The notes under the pieces: model-generated
Database searches by the model: none
Told to the model about the DNA's origin: nothing
The model's input: only the letters and a program-made list of their open reading frames with translations
Assembly (NCBI GenBank): GCA_013339895.1
Contig: JABACO010000001.1
Coordinates: forward strand, 15,742,990-15,806,989
DNA length: 64,000 nt
Reading direction: 5' to 3'
Origin: Ephydatia muelleri
Lineage: Eukaryota > Porifera > Demospongiae > Spongillida > Spongillidae
Part shown: piece by piece, positions 19,774 to 31,913 of the stretch
Layout: the number at the start of each line of letters is the position of its first letter
Numbering within the stretch: the stretch's first letter is position 1
Made by a program: the position numbers and the translations under genes

Positions 19774-20035
19774 AAGAATGCCAATCAGAAAGGCGTCTGT
19801 ACAAAACGATACTCGCGCAACGTTTCATCAGCGGGATTGTACACGCTCACGTGACATCGTACGCAAGGTCAGGTATATAAAATTCGGCCCCTTTCACGAA
19901 GGCGTACGAAATCGTTGATCGTGGATTTGCTGATATTTATTGTCGCGCTCGATGTCACGTGAGCGTGTACAATCCCGCTGATGAAACGTTGCGCGAGTAT
20001 CGTTTTGTACAGACGCCTTTTAGATTGGCATTCTT
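19774..20035. repeat. Inverted repeat, 86-bp arms, right copy
   Basis: This duplicate of 15451-15712 keeps both arms, with at most one or two changes in the loop. Confidence 0.85.
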
Positions 20036-20344
20036 TTGTACCGTAAATACGCTCTCTTCGCGCAGCACTTACACTGAGCACGCGTCTGCAATCGCATCGC
20101 AGTTCTCTGCGACAATGCTTTGAAGTTTCGCATCTTATAAAAAGTGCTTCGCAAAATGCGATGCGATACAGGTTAAATTATTCCCTGAAGGCGTATATAC
20201 TTTATCACTGAGTGTTCGACACCCACAGTATGACTAAACAACACAATTTAAGTCTTAGCGCTGTGAAGCAATACTGACAAAACTTTGTGACAAATCACAT
20301 TACGTACAGTAAATGCATATTATTGACATGTTTTGTATGTACAG

Positions 20345-20453
20345 ATTGTACTTCAAATCAATTTGCGTGTTCAAATGGGCAATGCATTTATTCAAGCTGG
20401 CGATTGTGATGGCATTATTGACTGCATTAATGCTACTGATGAAATTAACTGCA
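20345..20453 (+). pseudogene. LDLa exon 5, type C, +1 frameshift
   Basis: This duplicate of exon 3 has one extra T in the WRC codon block (CGATTGTGAT for CGATGTGAT), making it 109 nt and shifting the frame through the last three cysteines. Splice sites are intact. It is either a true loss or a base-calling error. Confidence 0.65.
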
Positions 20454-20908
20454 GTGAGTTTATGAGAAATTATCCCATGCACACTTAGACTTAGCTACAG
20501 TCTCTCTACCTGTCTGTATTAATCTTTGTCTTCTAGAATTATTGGGTATGTAAGAACAACATTGTTAGCTGCAACAGCAATAAGCTAGAAGCATGCATAT
20601 GTGTATGTCACTCGATGCCATCTAGCTAAACGAACTAAGCATGCATCCCAAAGTATTTAAATCACAAACATACGACAATAATACATGTGTATACAGTTGC
20701 TGACCAAAGCTTGCCGCCTTAATCCATTTGGCACTCTGTTATCAAACGTTGAACGGAATGAAGTTTACAGCGGAAATGAGAATCACCATTATAGCAATTA
20801 TGTACCTTATTAAAAGTTGACAAGTTTTGAGATTTCGCCATTATAAGCATGCAGTGTACTCTTTCTGTTTAATCGTTTATACGTGAAAATGTTTATTTCT
20901 ATGTACAG

Positions 20909-21016
20909 ATTGTACATCAAATCAATTCAGATGCTCAAATGGACAGTGCATCTCAGCGAACTACCGATGTGATACCGTGTCTAACTGTATAGACAAAAGT
21001 GATGAAACCGGTTGTA
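20909..21016 (+). CDS. LDLa exon 6, type B
   Basis: A complete B-type module: [34 protein letters not shown]. The D-K-S-D-E segment keeps the calcium ligands. Acceptor GTACAG, donor GTA|GTGAGT, 108 nt, phase 1-1. It lies 455 bp after exon 5, preserving the C-B order. Confidence 0.8.
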
Positions 21017-21178
21017 GTGAGTTTTGAAAAATTCATAAATAATGTGTCATAGATGCATCTATTGTGTCATTATTGGTAATGGTTAGCCTTCGTCATAATC
21101 CCATTATTCTATCGCAATGCCTTGAGCAGTCAGACATCGTCTCTCCACAATTATACATATAAGTCACACCATTTATAA

Positions 21179-21361
21179 GATTCTGTTTAAGAGTAAACAG
21201 TGTTTAACGGCATGACAGTTGGTTTTGTGGGCAGCCTTATCTGGGGGCACCTTCTGGGTTGGGGCTCGCGCATTCTAGAACTCCCTTTGTTCAGGCAGGC
21301 CTTCAAGCTGATTGGTTAAATTCTGGGCAGCTACCGTATAAGCCCCTCCTTCCTGGTGCCA
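21179..21361. other. 183-bp sequence unique to this unit
   Basis: It is inserted between unit sequence (CACACCATTTATA) and an inverted unit segment. It is more GC-rich than its surroundings and contains CTGATTGGTTAAATTC, a CCAAT-box-like inverted motif. I cannot assign a family. Confidence 0.5.
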
Positions 21362-21485
21362 TATTGAGGCGTAATGAGAGCATTACTCTCTGATTTCACT
21401 GTGATGGAGCTAATGTATTGATGCAACGGAACCATATATGGTAAAGATCAGACTGCATATTCAAAATGATCCATTGTGAATGCAC
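21362..21485 (-). repeat. Unit segment in inverted orientation
   Basis: Its reverse complement matches the unit block running from GTGCATTCACAATGG through GCAGTCTGATCTT and CAGTGAAATCAGAGAG to CCTCAATA, seen forward at 3.07, 23.46, 26.38 and 58.4 kb. Forward unit sequence resumes immediately with CCAGTCTGAGTGC, so the block is flipped in place. Confidence 0.85.
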
Positions 21486-22119
21486 CAGTCTGAGTGCTTT
21501 TCGTTATTACACTAGGCATGTGAACTGTTTTTGGTGCAAGTTAGAACTATTTTAATACACAGTCACTTGGTATTGAATTAATATACTGCAGAAATGATAC
21601 TGTCAGCTATTAAATTACTATGCATTGATAGAACTTAGGCATAGTTTTGCCACATAAGGATTACATGTACCTGTTCTCAGACAATGGGTTTAGGTTTTGG
21701 TACAGAATTATTTACACGAATCACAACTTCAAATTTTTTATTCATAGCAATGTCACACAATGAGTACACAGTATCACAATGAGTATACAGTATCATTTAT
21801 CGTAAATAAGCATATACCACAAGCGTTATTGCTTATAGTCTCATGATAGTATGCAACACCGTCTCGTCCTCTGTGGCCTTTGCCCACATTCTATAGCTTT
21901 CATGTCCTCATCCTCACATAAGGTTTCTGCCATCACAATCTCCTCATACTTGGAATGATTCGAAGACTTTAGAATTGCAATAAAAAACTCACAGTAGCAC
22001 GTTAGCAGATTATCATGACACACTATTGGATCTAATTTGAGTGTCATTAATAATTGTGCAGCAGAATCTGTGTACATGTCATTAGAATTATTATTATTTT
22101 TTATATTCAGACAGTACAG

Positions 22120-22227
22120 TTTGTACACCAAGCCAATTCCGATGCTCCAGTGGACAGTGCATTTCAGCAAGCAACCGATGTAATGGTGTGTCTAGTTGCG
22201 CCGACGGAAGTGATGAAATTGGCTGCA
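22120..22227 (+). CDS. LDLa exon 7, type A
   Basis: A complete 108-nt module ([34 protein letters not shown]). The alternative acceptor 9 nt upstream (after TATATTCAG) would add three residues in frame. This is the commonest A sequence in the array. Confidence 0.8.
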
Positions 22228-23166
22228 GTGAGTTTTAGATTGTACTTTGCATAACTGTACACTCATTGGTAATAGATGGCAGCATATAATGTATGTTGGA
22301 GCTAATTTTGGAGAGTAATGTTCACCTCATTTTCACAAATCAAACGGGTGCTATCACATTTGTGCTTCACAAGTATACACGCGAAGAACGTGCGTGCGTT
22401 CATGATGTCGGATTGAAGTACGTGTTATGTGATATACGCATATGCAATAGTTTTTGTTCATAATTGATGCCTGAATAGTCAGAGGATTATTTTCATGCAG
22501 TTATAGAGCGCTGAAATTTAACTATAGCCATACACTTCTACACATTCTATTGCCCGTACTGGAAATTATATAATGTGGTATGCGAGTGTAATGGTTAGCC
22601 TTCGTCAGAATCCCATTATTCTATCGCAATGCCTTGAGCAGTCAGACATCGTCTCTCCACAATACATACAAGTCACACCGCTTAAGCACACAAGTATGTG
22701 CATTCACAATAGAGCATTATGCACATATATAGTTCATACATCAGCTCCATTACAGTGAAATCAGAGAGTAATGCTTCATTACACCTCAATACCAGACTGA
22801 GTGCTCTTCATTATTTAACTAAGCATGTGAACTGTTTTGGTGCAAGTTAAAACTATATTATTAAATATGGCAATGTATGGCAGCATATAATGTATGTTAG
22901 AGCTAATTTTGGAGAGTAATGTTTACCTCATTTTCACAAATCAAACGGGTGCTATCACAAACATCCGACAATATTACATGTGTATACAGTTGCTGACCAA
23001 AGCTTGCCGCCTTAATCCCATTTGGCACTCTGTTATCAAACGTTAAACGGAATGACGTTTACAGCGGAAATGAGAATCACAATTATAGCAATCATGTACC
23101 TTATTAGAAGTTCAGTGCAGTGTATTCTTTCTGTTTATACGTGAAAATGTTTATTTCTATGTACAG

Positions 23167-23273
23167 ATTGTACATCAAACCAATTCAGATGCTCAAATGG
23201 ACAGTGCATCTCAGCAAGCTACCGATGTGATACCGTGTCTAATTGCATAGACAAAGTGATGAAACCAGTTGTA
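23167..23273 (+). pseudogene. LDLa exon 8, type B, -1 frameshift
   Basis: Identical to exon 10 in the next unit except that GACAAAAGTG has lost one A, giving 107 nt and a shifted frame before the last cysteine. A homopolymer miscall is as likely as a mutation. Confidence 0.6.
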
Positions 23274-25028
23274 GTGAGTTTAGAATTTTTCATTAATAAT
23301 GTGTCATAGATGTATGCTTTACATATCTATTGTGTCATCATTGGTATGCGAGTGTAATGGTTAGCCTTCGTCATAATCCCATTATTGTATCGCAATGCCT
23401 TGAGCAGTGAGACATCATCTCTCCACAATACATACAAGTCACAACATTTATACACACAAGTATATGCATTCACAATGGAGCATTTTGCATATGCAGTTTG
23501 ATCTTCACCATATATAGTTCATACATCAGCTCCATTACAGTAAAATCAGAGAGTAATGCTTCATTACACCTCAATACTAGACTGAGTGCTCTTCATTATT
23601 TAACTAAGCATGTGAACTGTTTTCGGTCATGTTAGAACTATTATACACAGTAGAACTATTTAAATGTTATAACAAAACAATCACATGGTGTTGAATTTTT
23701 ATGCTGCAGAAAAGATACTGTCAGCTATTTTATTACTATGCATTGATAAGACTTAGGCATAGTTTTGCCACACATGGATTACACGTACCTGTTCTCAGAC
23801 AATGGGTTTAGGTTTTGATAACTCGATTCACAATTTCAAATTGTTATACATGTACATAGCAATGTCACACAATGAGTATACAGTATCAATGATCGTAAAC
23901 AAGCATATACCACAAGCGTTGTTTCTTATAGTATGCAACACCGTCCCATCCTCCCATAAGGTTTCCACCATCACAATAACCTCATACTTGGAATGATTCG
24001 GAGACTTTAGAAATGCAATTTTAAACTCATAGTAGCACGTTATCAGATTATCATTGAGTTATTGACACTATTAGATCTAATTTGAGTGTCATTAATAATT
24101 GTTTAGAGCCTATTTTAGATAAAACACGTACTCACCTCATTTTTACAAAACTTAGCATCATAATAATTTTCATTATGTACAATTTCTTATACAGAAGTTG
24201 TCGAATTTGCACATTCAGAGCTCAGCCTGAGAGAATGATAGTATCTTGGGTTTCGAGTAGTTTTGGTAACAGTAAGTAGTTCACAATAGAGTTCATACTA
24301 CATAATAGGCCTATGTGCAAACTTCAGGTGTGAATTGCTTGTCGTACATATTTGTGCAGTATAAAATAAAATGTGTAAATCTGCTGCATACATTTAAAAA
24401 CCGCTTCATGTTGTATAACTATTTGGAATATAAAACATCAAGTTAAACAATTATATCCAGCTGCTGCCTCCTAACGGGAGTAAGTTCTTGGATTGCCACG
24501 TAAAGGGGCCTTCAAGCAGACTTGTAGCCCTTCCTACATGTATGACACAACATGGTTATGCCCTCTACAAGGTTGCTTTTCCATGGTCGTGATGCCATTT
24601 GCCAGCGCTATGGTTTTGTCAAATGAACAAACATTTTTCATGGTTAAATCATTAACTTACCGGTCAATGCCATGGTCGGCCGTCCAAAGCCGTCAAATCA
24701 AATTAGGTGGCATTACTAATTTTGGCAGCATACAAAATATCCTGTTAGTACAAATGTGCATACTGTTTGTCATGCAGGTTATTAACTTTAGTACTCTTTT
24801 TGAATTGAGTTATGGTAAATGATCAATATTTTAGATAGAGAATGTCTGCAGTGGGGCTTATCGGGTGCTATCCCCTGTGCTGCCTCCTTCCCTTCAAACA
24901 CACACGCACACACACACCTTTTATTTAGAGCTTGCACTTAACCACTGTACTGAATTACTGAATTGTGCAGCAGAATCTGTGTACATGTCATTAGAATTAT
25001 TATTATTTTTTATATTCAGACAGTACAG

Positions 25029-25136
25029 TTTGTACACCAAGCCAATTCCGATGCTCCAGTGGACAGTGCATTTCAGCAAGCAACCGATGTAATGGTGTGT
25101 CTAGTTGCGCCGACGGAAGTGATGAAATTGGCTGCA
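25029..25136 (+). CDS. LDLa exon 9, type A
   Basis: The same sequence as exon 7. It is open and 108 nt, with GCA|GTGAGT donor. Confidence 0.8.
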
Positions 25137-26077
25137 GTGAGTTTTAAATTGTACTTTGCATAACTGTACACTCATTGGTAATAGATGGCAGCATATAATG
25201 TATGTTGGAGCTAATTTTGGAGAGTAATGTTCACCTCATTTTCACAAATCAAACGGGTGCTATCACATTTGTGCTTCACAAGTATACACGCGAAGAACGT
25301 GCGTGCGTTCATGATGTCGGATTGAAGTACGTGTTATGTGATATACGCATATGCAATAGTTTTTTGTTCATAATTGATGCCTGAATAGTCAGAGGATTAT
25401 TTTCATGCAGTTATAGAGCGCTGAAATTTAACTATAGCCATACACTTCTACACATTCTATTGCCCGTACTGGAAATTATATAATGTGGTATGCGAGTGTA
25501 ATGGTTAGCCTTCGTCAGAATCCCATTATTCTATCGCAATGCCTTGAGCAGTCAGACATCGTCTCTCCACAATACATACAAGTCACACCGCTTAAGCACA
25601 CAAGTATGTGCATTCACAATAGAGCATTATGCACATATATAGTTCATACATCAGCTCCATTACAGTGAAATCAGAGAGTAATGCTTCATTACACCTCAAT
25701 ACCAGACTGAGTGCTCTTCATTATTTAACTAAGCATGTGAACTGTTTTGGTGCAAGTTAAAACTATATTATTAAATATGGCAATGTATGGCAGCATATAA
25801 TGTATGTTAGAGCTAATTTTGGAGAGTAATGTTTACCTCATTTTCACAAATCAAACGGGGTGCTATCACAAACATCCGACAATATTACATGTGTATACAG
25901 TTGCTGACCAAAGCTTGCCGCCTTAATCCCATTTGGCACTCTGTTATCAAACGTTAAACGGAATGACGTTTACAGCGGAAATGAGAATCACAATTATAGC
26001 AATCATGTACCTTATTAGAAGTTCAGTGCAGTGTATTCTTTCTGTTTATACGTGAAAATGTTTATTTCTATGTACAG

Positions 26078-26185
26078 ATTGTACATCAAACCAATTCAGA
26101 TGCTCAAATGGACAGTGCATCTCAGCAAGCTACCGATGTGATACCGTGTCTAATTGCATAGACAAAAGTGATGAAACCAGTTGTA
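26078..26185 (+). CDS. LDLa exon 10, type B
   Basis: A complete B module ending SDETSC (Ser where exon 6 has Gly). Open, 108 nt. Confidence 0.8.
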
Positions 26186-27929
26186 GTGAGTTTAGAATTT
26201 TTCATTAATAATGTGTCATAGATGTATGCTTTACATATCTATTGTGTCATCATTGGTATGCGAGTGTAATGGTTAGCCTTCGTCATAATCCCATTATTGT
26301 ATCGCAATGCCTTGAGCAGTGAGACATCATCTCTCCACAATACATACAAGTCACAACATTTATACACACAAGTATATGCATTCACAATGGAGCATTTTGC
26401 ATATGCAGTTTGATCTTCACCATATATAGTTCATACATCAGCTCCATTACAGTAAAATCAGAGAGTAATGCTTCATTACACCTCAATACTAGACTGAGTG
26501 CTCTTCATTATTTAACTAAGCATGTGAACTGTTTTCGGTCATGTTAGAACTATTATACACAGTAGAACTATTTAAATGTTATAACAAAACAATCACATGG
26601 TGTTGAATTTTTATGCTGCAGAAAAGATACTGTCAGCTATTTTATTACTATGCATTGATAAGACTTAGGCATAGTTTTGCCACACATGGATTACACGTAC
26701 CTGTTCTCAGACAATGGGTTTAGGTTTTGATAACTCGATTCACAATTTCAAATTGTTATACATGTACATAGCAATGTCACACAATGAGTATACAGTATCA
26801 ATGATCGTAAACAAGCATATACCACAAGCGTTGTTTCTTATAGTATGCAACACCGTCCCATCCTCCCATAAGGTTTCCACCATCACAATAACCTCATACT
26901 TGGAATGATTCGGAGACTTTAGAAATGCAATTTTAAACTCATAGTAGCACGTTATCAGATTATCATTGAGTTTATTGACACTATTAGATCTAATTTGAGT
27001 GTCATTAATAATTGTTTAGAGCCTATTTTAGATAAAACACGTACTCACCTCATTTTTACAAAACTTAGCATCATAATAATTTTCATTATGTACAATTTCT
27101 TATACAGAAGTTGTCGAATTTGCACATTCAGAGCTCAGCCTGAGAGAATGATAGTATCTTGGGTTTCGAGTAGTTTTGGTAACAGTAAGTAGTTCACAAT
27201 AGAGTTCATACTACATAATAGGCCTATGTGCAAACTTCAGGTGTGAATTGCTTGTCGTACATATTTGTGCAGTATAAAATAAAATGTGTAATCTGCTGCA
27301 TACATTTAAAAACCGCTTCATGTTGTATAACTATTTGGAATATAAAACATCAAGTTAAACAATTATATCCAGCTGCTGCCCCTAACGGGAGTAAGTTCTT
27401 GGATTGCCACGTAAAGGGGCCTTCAAGCAGACTTGTAGCCCTTCCTACATGTATGACACAACATGGTTATGCCCTCTACAAGGTTGCTTTTCCATGGTCG
27501 TGATGCCATTTGCCAGCGCTATGGTTTTGTCAAATGAACAAACATTTTTCATGGTTAAATCATTAACTTACCGGTCAATGCCATGGTCGGCCGTCCAAAG
27601 CCGTCAAATCAAATTAGGTGGCATTACTAATTTTGGCAGCTTACAAAATATCCTGTTAGTACAAATGTGCATACTGTTTGTCATGCAGGTTATTAACTTT
27701 AGTACTCTTTTTGAATTGAGTTATGGTAAATAATCAATATTTTAGATAGAGAATGTCTGCAGTGGGGCTTATCGGGTGCTATCCCCTGTGCTGCCTCCTT
27801 CCCTTCAAACACACACGCACACACACACCTTTTATTTAGAGCTTGCAGTACTGAATTACTGAATTGTGCAGCAGAATCTGTGTACATGTCATTAGAATTA
27901 TTATTATTTTTTATATTCAGACAGTACAG

Positions 27930-28037
27930 TTTGTACACCAAGCCAATTCCGATGCTCCAGTGGACAGTGCATTTCAGCAAGCAACCGATGTAATGGTGTG
28001 TCTAGTTGCGCCGACGGAAGTGATGAAATTGGCTGCA
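27930..28037 (+). CDS. LDLa exon 11, type A
   Basis: Open, 108 nt, same protein as exon 7. The intron after it runs as in other units for 0.8 kb and is then interrupted by a Gypsy fossil. Confidence 0.8.
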
Positions 28038-28839
28038 GTGAGTTTTAAATTGTACTTTGCATAACTGTACACTCATTGGTAATAGATGGCAGCATATAAT
28101 GTATGTTGGAGCTAATTTTGGAGAGTAATGTTCACCTCATTTTCACAAATCAAACGGGTGCTATCACATTTGTGCTTCAAAAGTATACACGCGAAGAACG
28201 TGCGTGCGTTCATGATGTCGGATTGAAGTACGTGTTATGTGATATACGCATATGCATTAGTTTTTGTTCATAATTGATGCCTGAATAGTCAGAGGATTAT
28301 TCTCATGCAGTTATAGAGCGCTGAAATTTAACTATAGCCATACATTTCTACACATTCTATTGCCCGTACTGGAAATTTTATAATGTGGTATGCGAGTGTA
28401 ATGGTTAGCCTTCGTCAGAATCCCATTATTCTATCGCAATGCCTTGAGCAGTCAGACATCGTCTCTCCACAATACATACAAGTCACACCGTTTAAGCACA
28501 CAAGTATGTGCATTCACAATGGAGCATTATGCACATATATGGTTCATACATCAGCTCCATTACAGTGAAATCAGAGAGTAATGCTTCATTACACCTCAAT
28601 ACTAGACTGAGTGCTCTTCATTACTTAAGTAAGCATGTGAACTGTTTTGGTGCAAGTTAAAACTATTAAATTATATATATAAAGTATGCGCTGTGTTCGG
28701 AACGATCATATGTACAAATATAATTAATCGGCTACAAGCATAGTGTTTGGCCCATATATATTCCCAATACGGAGAGTGTGCGCATTAATCTCTAACATAA
28801 CAATTTAAATCCCAGCTACTGTGATGTAATGTTGGTGTC

Positions 28840-30657
28840 TGTTAAGGACCGCGGAACGCAAGATCACAAATATTCACCAAAGTCAAGCTTGTTTTACAAA
28901 GCAATGCAGGATATTATATAGTAGCTCAAAAGTATCACAAAAACACAAAGACACAATGCATGCTAACAATAGTCAGGTCAGCGGCTCCTGCGGCGCAACC
29001 CCGGCTCCCGCCATAATGTTGACAAAAGGGGGCCTGTAATGATGTCATAAGGTCCCCAGACCATCACACTCCCTCCACCTTATCTGGAGGCTGTCCCTTC
29101 AGTGGTCCAAAGGGTAGCGAGCCTCTGGACAAGGCATCGGCATTCCCATTTAACTTTCCAGACCGATGTTTCCACTTCAAACTGGTAAGGTTGAAGGAAA
29201 AGGTACCAACGGGTCAGCCGTGGATTGTTATCCTTCATGGTATTCAGCCATTTGAGCGCCCGATGGTCAGTCACCACGGTGAACTTGGCTCCAAATAGGT
29301 AAACCCTGAAGTTTTGAATCGCAGCCTTGATAGATAAGCATTCCTTTTCTATGGTAGCATAGTTCTTCTCTCTTGGGACCAGTTTCCGGCTAAAATAGGC
29401 CACAGGATGTTCCTCTCCAGATGCATCCAGTTGGCTTAGCACACCTCCAATTCCACAGTCGGAGGCATCAGTCTGCAAGATGAAGGGAACCTTAAAGTCA
29501 GGAGTTCGTATAACTGGGACATTGCACAACTGCATCTTCAAACTCCTGGAAAACTTTCTCGCAATTAGACGTCCATTCCACCTGTGTTGGAGCTGTATTC
29601 CGTGTCAGGTCAGTAAGAGGGGCTACTAAGCTAGCATAGTTGGCAATAAATCTCCGATAATAGCCGGTGAGTCCCAAGAAGGAGCGGCACATCCTTCTTG
29701 GTGAGCGGAATCGGAAATCTCTTTACCGCTTCGAGCTTGCTCTGCTCCGGTTTAACCTGTCCACAGCCAACAACATGACCTAAGTAGGTGCAGTGTCTCA
29801 TTCCCATTTGGCATTTTTCTGGCCTTGCGGTTAATTTTGCATCTCTAAGACGAGTGAGGATTGCCTTAACGTGACCGCAGTGCTCCTCCCAGGATGGGCT
29901 GTAGATGACCAGATCATCTATATAAGCGGCTGCATACCCTTCTGCCCCTCTGAGGAGTCGATCCATCATCCTCTGGAAGGTGGCTGGCGCCCCACATAAG
30001 CCAAAAGGCATGACCTTGAATTGGTATAATCCATAAGGAGTAGTAAAGGCAGTCTTATGCCGATCCTCTAGCTTGACAGAAACCTGCCAGTAGCCTCTGG
30101 CAAGATCCAGGGTAGTCAGGTACTGACTGTTACCCAACTGGTCCAGCAGTTCATCAACTCGGGGCATGGGGTAGGCATCTCCTTGGGTTACCGAATTCAG
30201 TTTGCGATAGTCCACGCAGAACCTTATGCCCCCATCCTTCTTTTCGATCAAGACAATAGGAGAGGCCCAGTCGCTTATTGAAGATTCGATCACTCCATCC
30301 TGAAACATGGCTTCTATTTCCTTCTTCACCCATTCCCTCCGGGCATATGGAAGTCTGTATGGAACTTGACGTACTGGTGTCGATAATCCTGTAGGAATGC
30401 TATGTTCGGTTAACATCGTGCACCCCGGTGTACCATGAAGCACGTCTTGGAAGTCAGAGCATAGCAGCTCTAGCTCCTGATACTGGGCTTCATCTAGATG
30501 TTCATTTATCACCAGTTTCCCTCCATTACTGACTCCAGTGTCCAGGATCTCCTCCTCCACGTCATCCTCCTCAAAACATAACAATGATTTCACTTCATTC
30601 CACCTCTTCAGCATGTTGATATGGAAGACCCGGTGTCTTTTTCTGGTTCCGATCATG
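28840..30657 (-). mobile_element. Ty3/Gypsy LTR-retrotransposon fossil, truncated, Gmr1-like domain order
   Basis: Read on the minus strand, the parts are: an integrase-C-terminus-like RVFHINMLKRW motif near 30.62 kb, then reverse transcriptase (VDYRKLN, LDLARGYWQ, YIDDL), then RNase H (TDASDCGIGGVL, DHRALKW), a purine-rich stretch near 29069-29079, and a single LTR of about 229 bp (28840-29068, TG...CA ends). The upstream end and the other LTR are missing; the right edge passes straight into array-unit sequence. It is broken, with a large truncation and at least a couple of reading-frame breaks. Integrase before RT and nothing after RNase H is the order known for Gmr1-like Gypsy elements. 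The undisturbed target is seen near 34.58 kb. Confidence 0.88.
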
Positions 30658-30964
30658 TGTACAGTAAATGGATATTATTGACAGTCTCATGATAAAATCA
30701 ATACCGTCTCGTTCTCTGTGGCCTTTGCCCACATTCTATGGCCTTCATGTCCTCATCCTCACATAAGATTTCTTACATCACAATCTCCTCATTCTTGGAT
30801 TGATTCGGAGACTTTAGAATTGCAATTCAAAACTCACAGTAGCACGTTAGCAGATTATCATTAGTTTATTGACACACTATTAGATCTAATTTGAGTGTGA
30901 TTAATAATTGTGCAGCAGAATCTGTGTACATGTCATTAGAATTATTATTATTTTTTATATTCAG
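30658..30964 (+). other. Array-unit intron after the Gypsy fossil
   Basis: Unit sequence resumes at ACAGTAAATGG and leads into the acceptor of the next A exon. The same stretch is at 34.60-34.90 and 38.45-38.75 kb. Confidence 0.75.
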
Positions 30965-30973
30965 ACAGTACAG

Positions 30974-31081
30974 TTTGTACACCAAGCCAATTCCGATGCT
31001 CCAGTGGACAGTGCATTTCAGCAAGCGACCGATGTAATGGTGTGTCTAGTTGCGCCGACGGAAGTGATGAAATTGGCTGCA
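30974..31081 (+). CDS. LDLa exon 12, type A
   Basis: Open, 108 nt. SDR replaces SNR before the fourth cysteine, a change shared with exons 16 and 20, marking the first A of each 3.9-kb unit. Confidence 0.8.
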
Positions 31082-31266
31082 GTGAGTTTTTAAATTGTAC
31101 TTTGCATAACTGTACACTCTTTGGCAATGTATGGCAGCATACAATGTATGTTAGAGCTAATTTTGGAGAGTAATGTTTACCTCATTTTCACAAATCAAAC
31201 GGGTGTCATCACATTTGTACTTCAAAAGTATACATGAATATTATTGACATGTTTTGTATTTGCAAG

Positions 31267-31374
31267 TTTGTCTTTCGAATCAGTTTGCGTGTTCAAATGG
31301 ACAATGCATTTTTTCAAGCTGGCGATGTGATGGCTATATTGACTGCATTAATGCTACTGATGAAATTAACTGCA
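31267..31374 (+). CDS. LDLa exon 13, type C
   Basis: A complete C module: [34 protein letters not shown]. The acceptor reads TTTGCAAG|TTTG, with one extra A compared with other C exons. It lies only 185 bp after exon 12. Confidence 0.78.
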
Positions 31375-31805
31375 GTGAGTTTTGAGAAATTATCCCACAC
31401 TTAGACTTAGCTACAGTGCATTGTGCATCTCTATCTGCCTGTACTATCTATTGCGCATGTAAGAACAACATTTGTTAGCTGCAACAGCGGTTTTCCAATA
31501 TACTAGAGGTATGTGTATGCATATAACGGGCAGGCATGGCACTCGATATCATCTAGTTTAACGAACTAAACATGCATCCCAGAGTATTTAAATCACAAAC
31601 ATCCGACAATATTACATGTGTATACAGTTGCTGACCAAAGCTTGCCGCCTTAATCGCATTTGGCACTCTGTTATCAAACGTTGAACGGAAATAACGTTTA
31701 CAGCGGAAATGAGAATCACAATTATAGCAATCATGTACCTAATTAGAAGTTCAGTGCAGTGTATTCTTTCTGTTTATACGTGAAAATGTTTATTTCTATG
31801 TACAG

Positions 31806-31913
31806 ATTGTACATCAAACCAATTCAGATGCTTAAATGGACAGTGCATCTCAGCAAGCTACCGATGTGATACCGTGTCTAATTGCATAGACAAAAGTGAT
31901 GAAACCAGTTGTA
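31806..31913 (+). CDS. LDLa exon 14, type B
   Basis: Open, 108 nt. It differs from exon 10 by Leu for Ser after the second cysteine (TGCTTAAAT). Confidence 0.8.

Larger units (their letters stand above)
22111..25019 (+). repeat. 2.9-kb array unit, first copy
   Basis: It spans one A exon, one B exon and introns, and is followed directly by a near-identical copy. I count about seven differences, nearly all single-base length changes in short runs. The C exon and about 0.5 kb around it are absent compared with the 3.9-kb units. Confidence 0.92.
25020..27920 (+). repeat. 2.9-kb array unit, second copy
   Basis: This repeats 22111-25019 with the same exon order. It includes a short CACACACGCACACACACACC tract near 24.9 and 27.8 kb that marks the unit end. 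Confidence 0.92.

Noticed and set aside
21300-21340. CCAAT-box-like promoter in the 183-bp unique segment
   Set aside because: A single inverted CCAAT motif without a TATA box, initiator or downstream ORF is not enough.
24194-24274. An 83-nt candidate exon with good splice sites (TTATACAG and AACA|GTAAGT), present in most units
   Set aside because: In the phase required by LDLa exons it meets a TGA. The only open phase does not match its neighbours, and it is degraded in the 48.9-kb unit.
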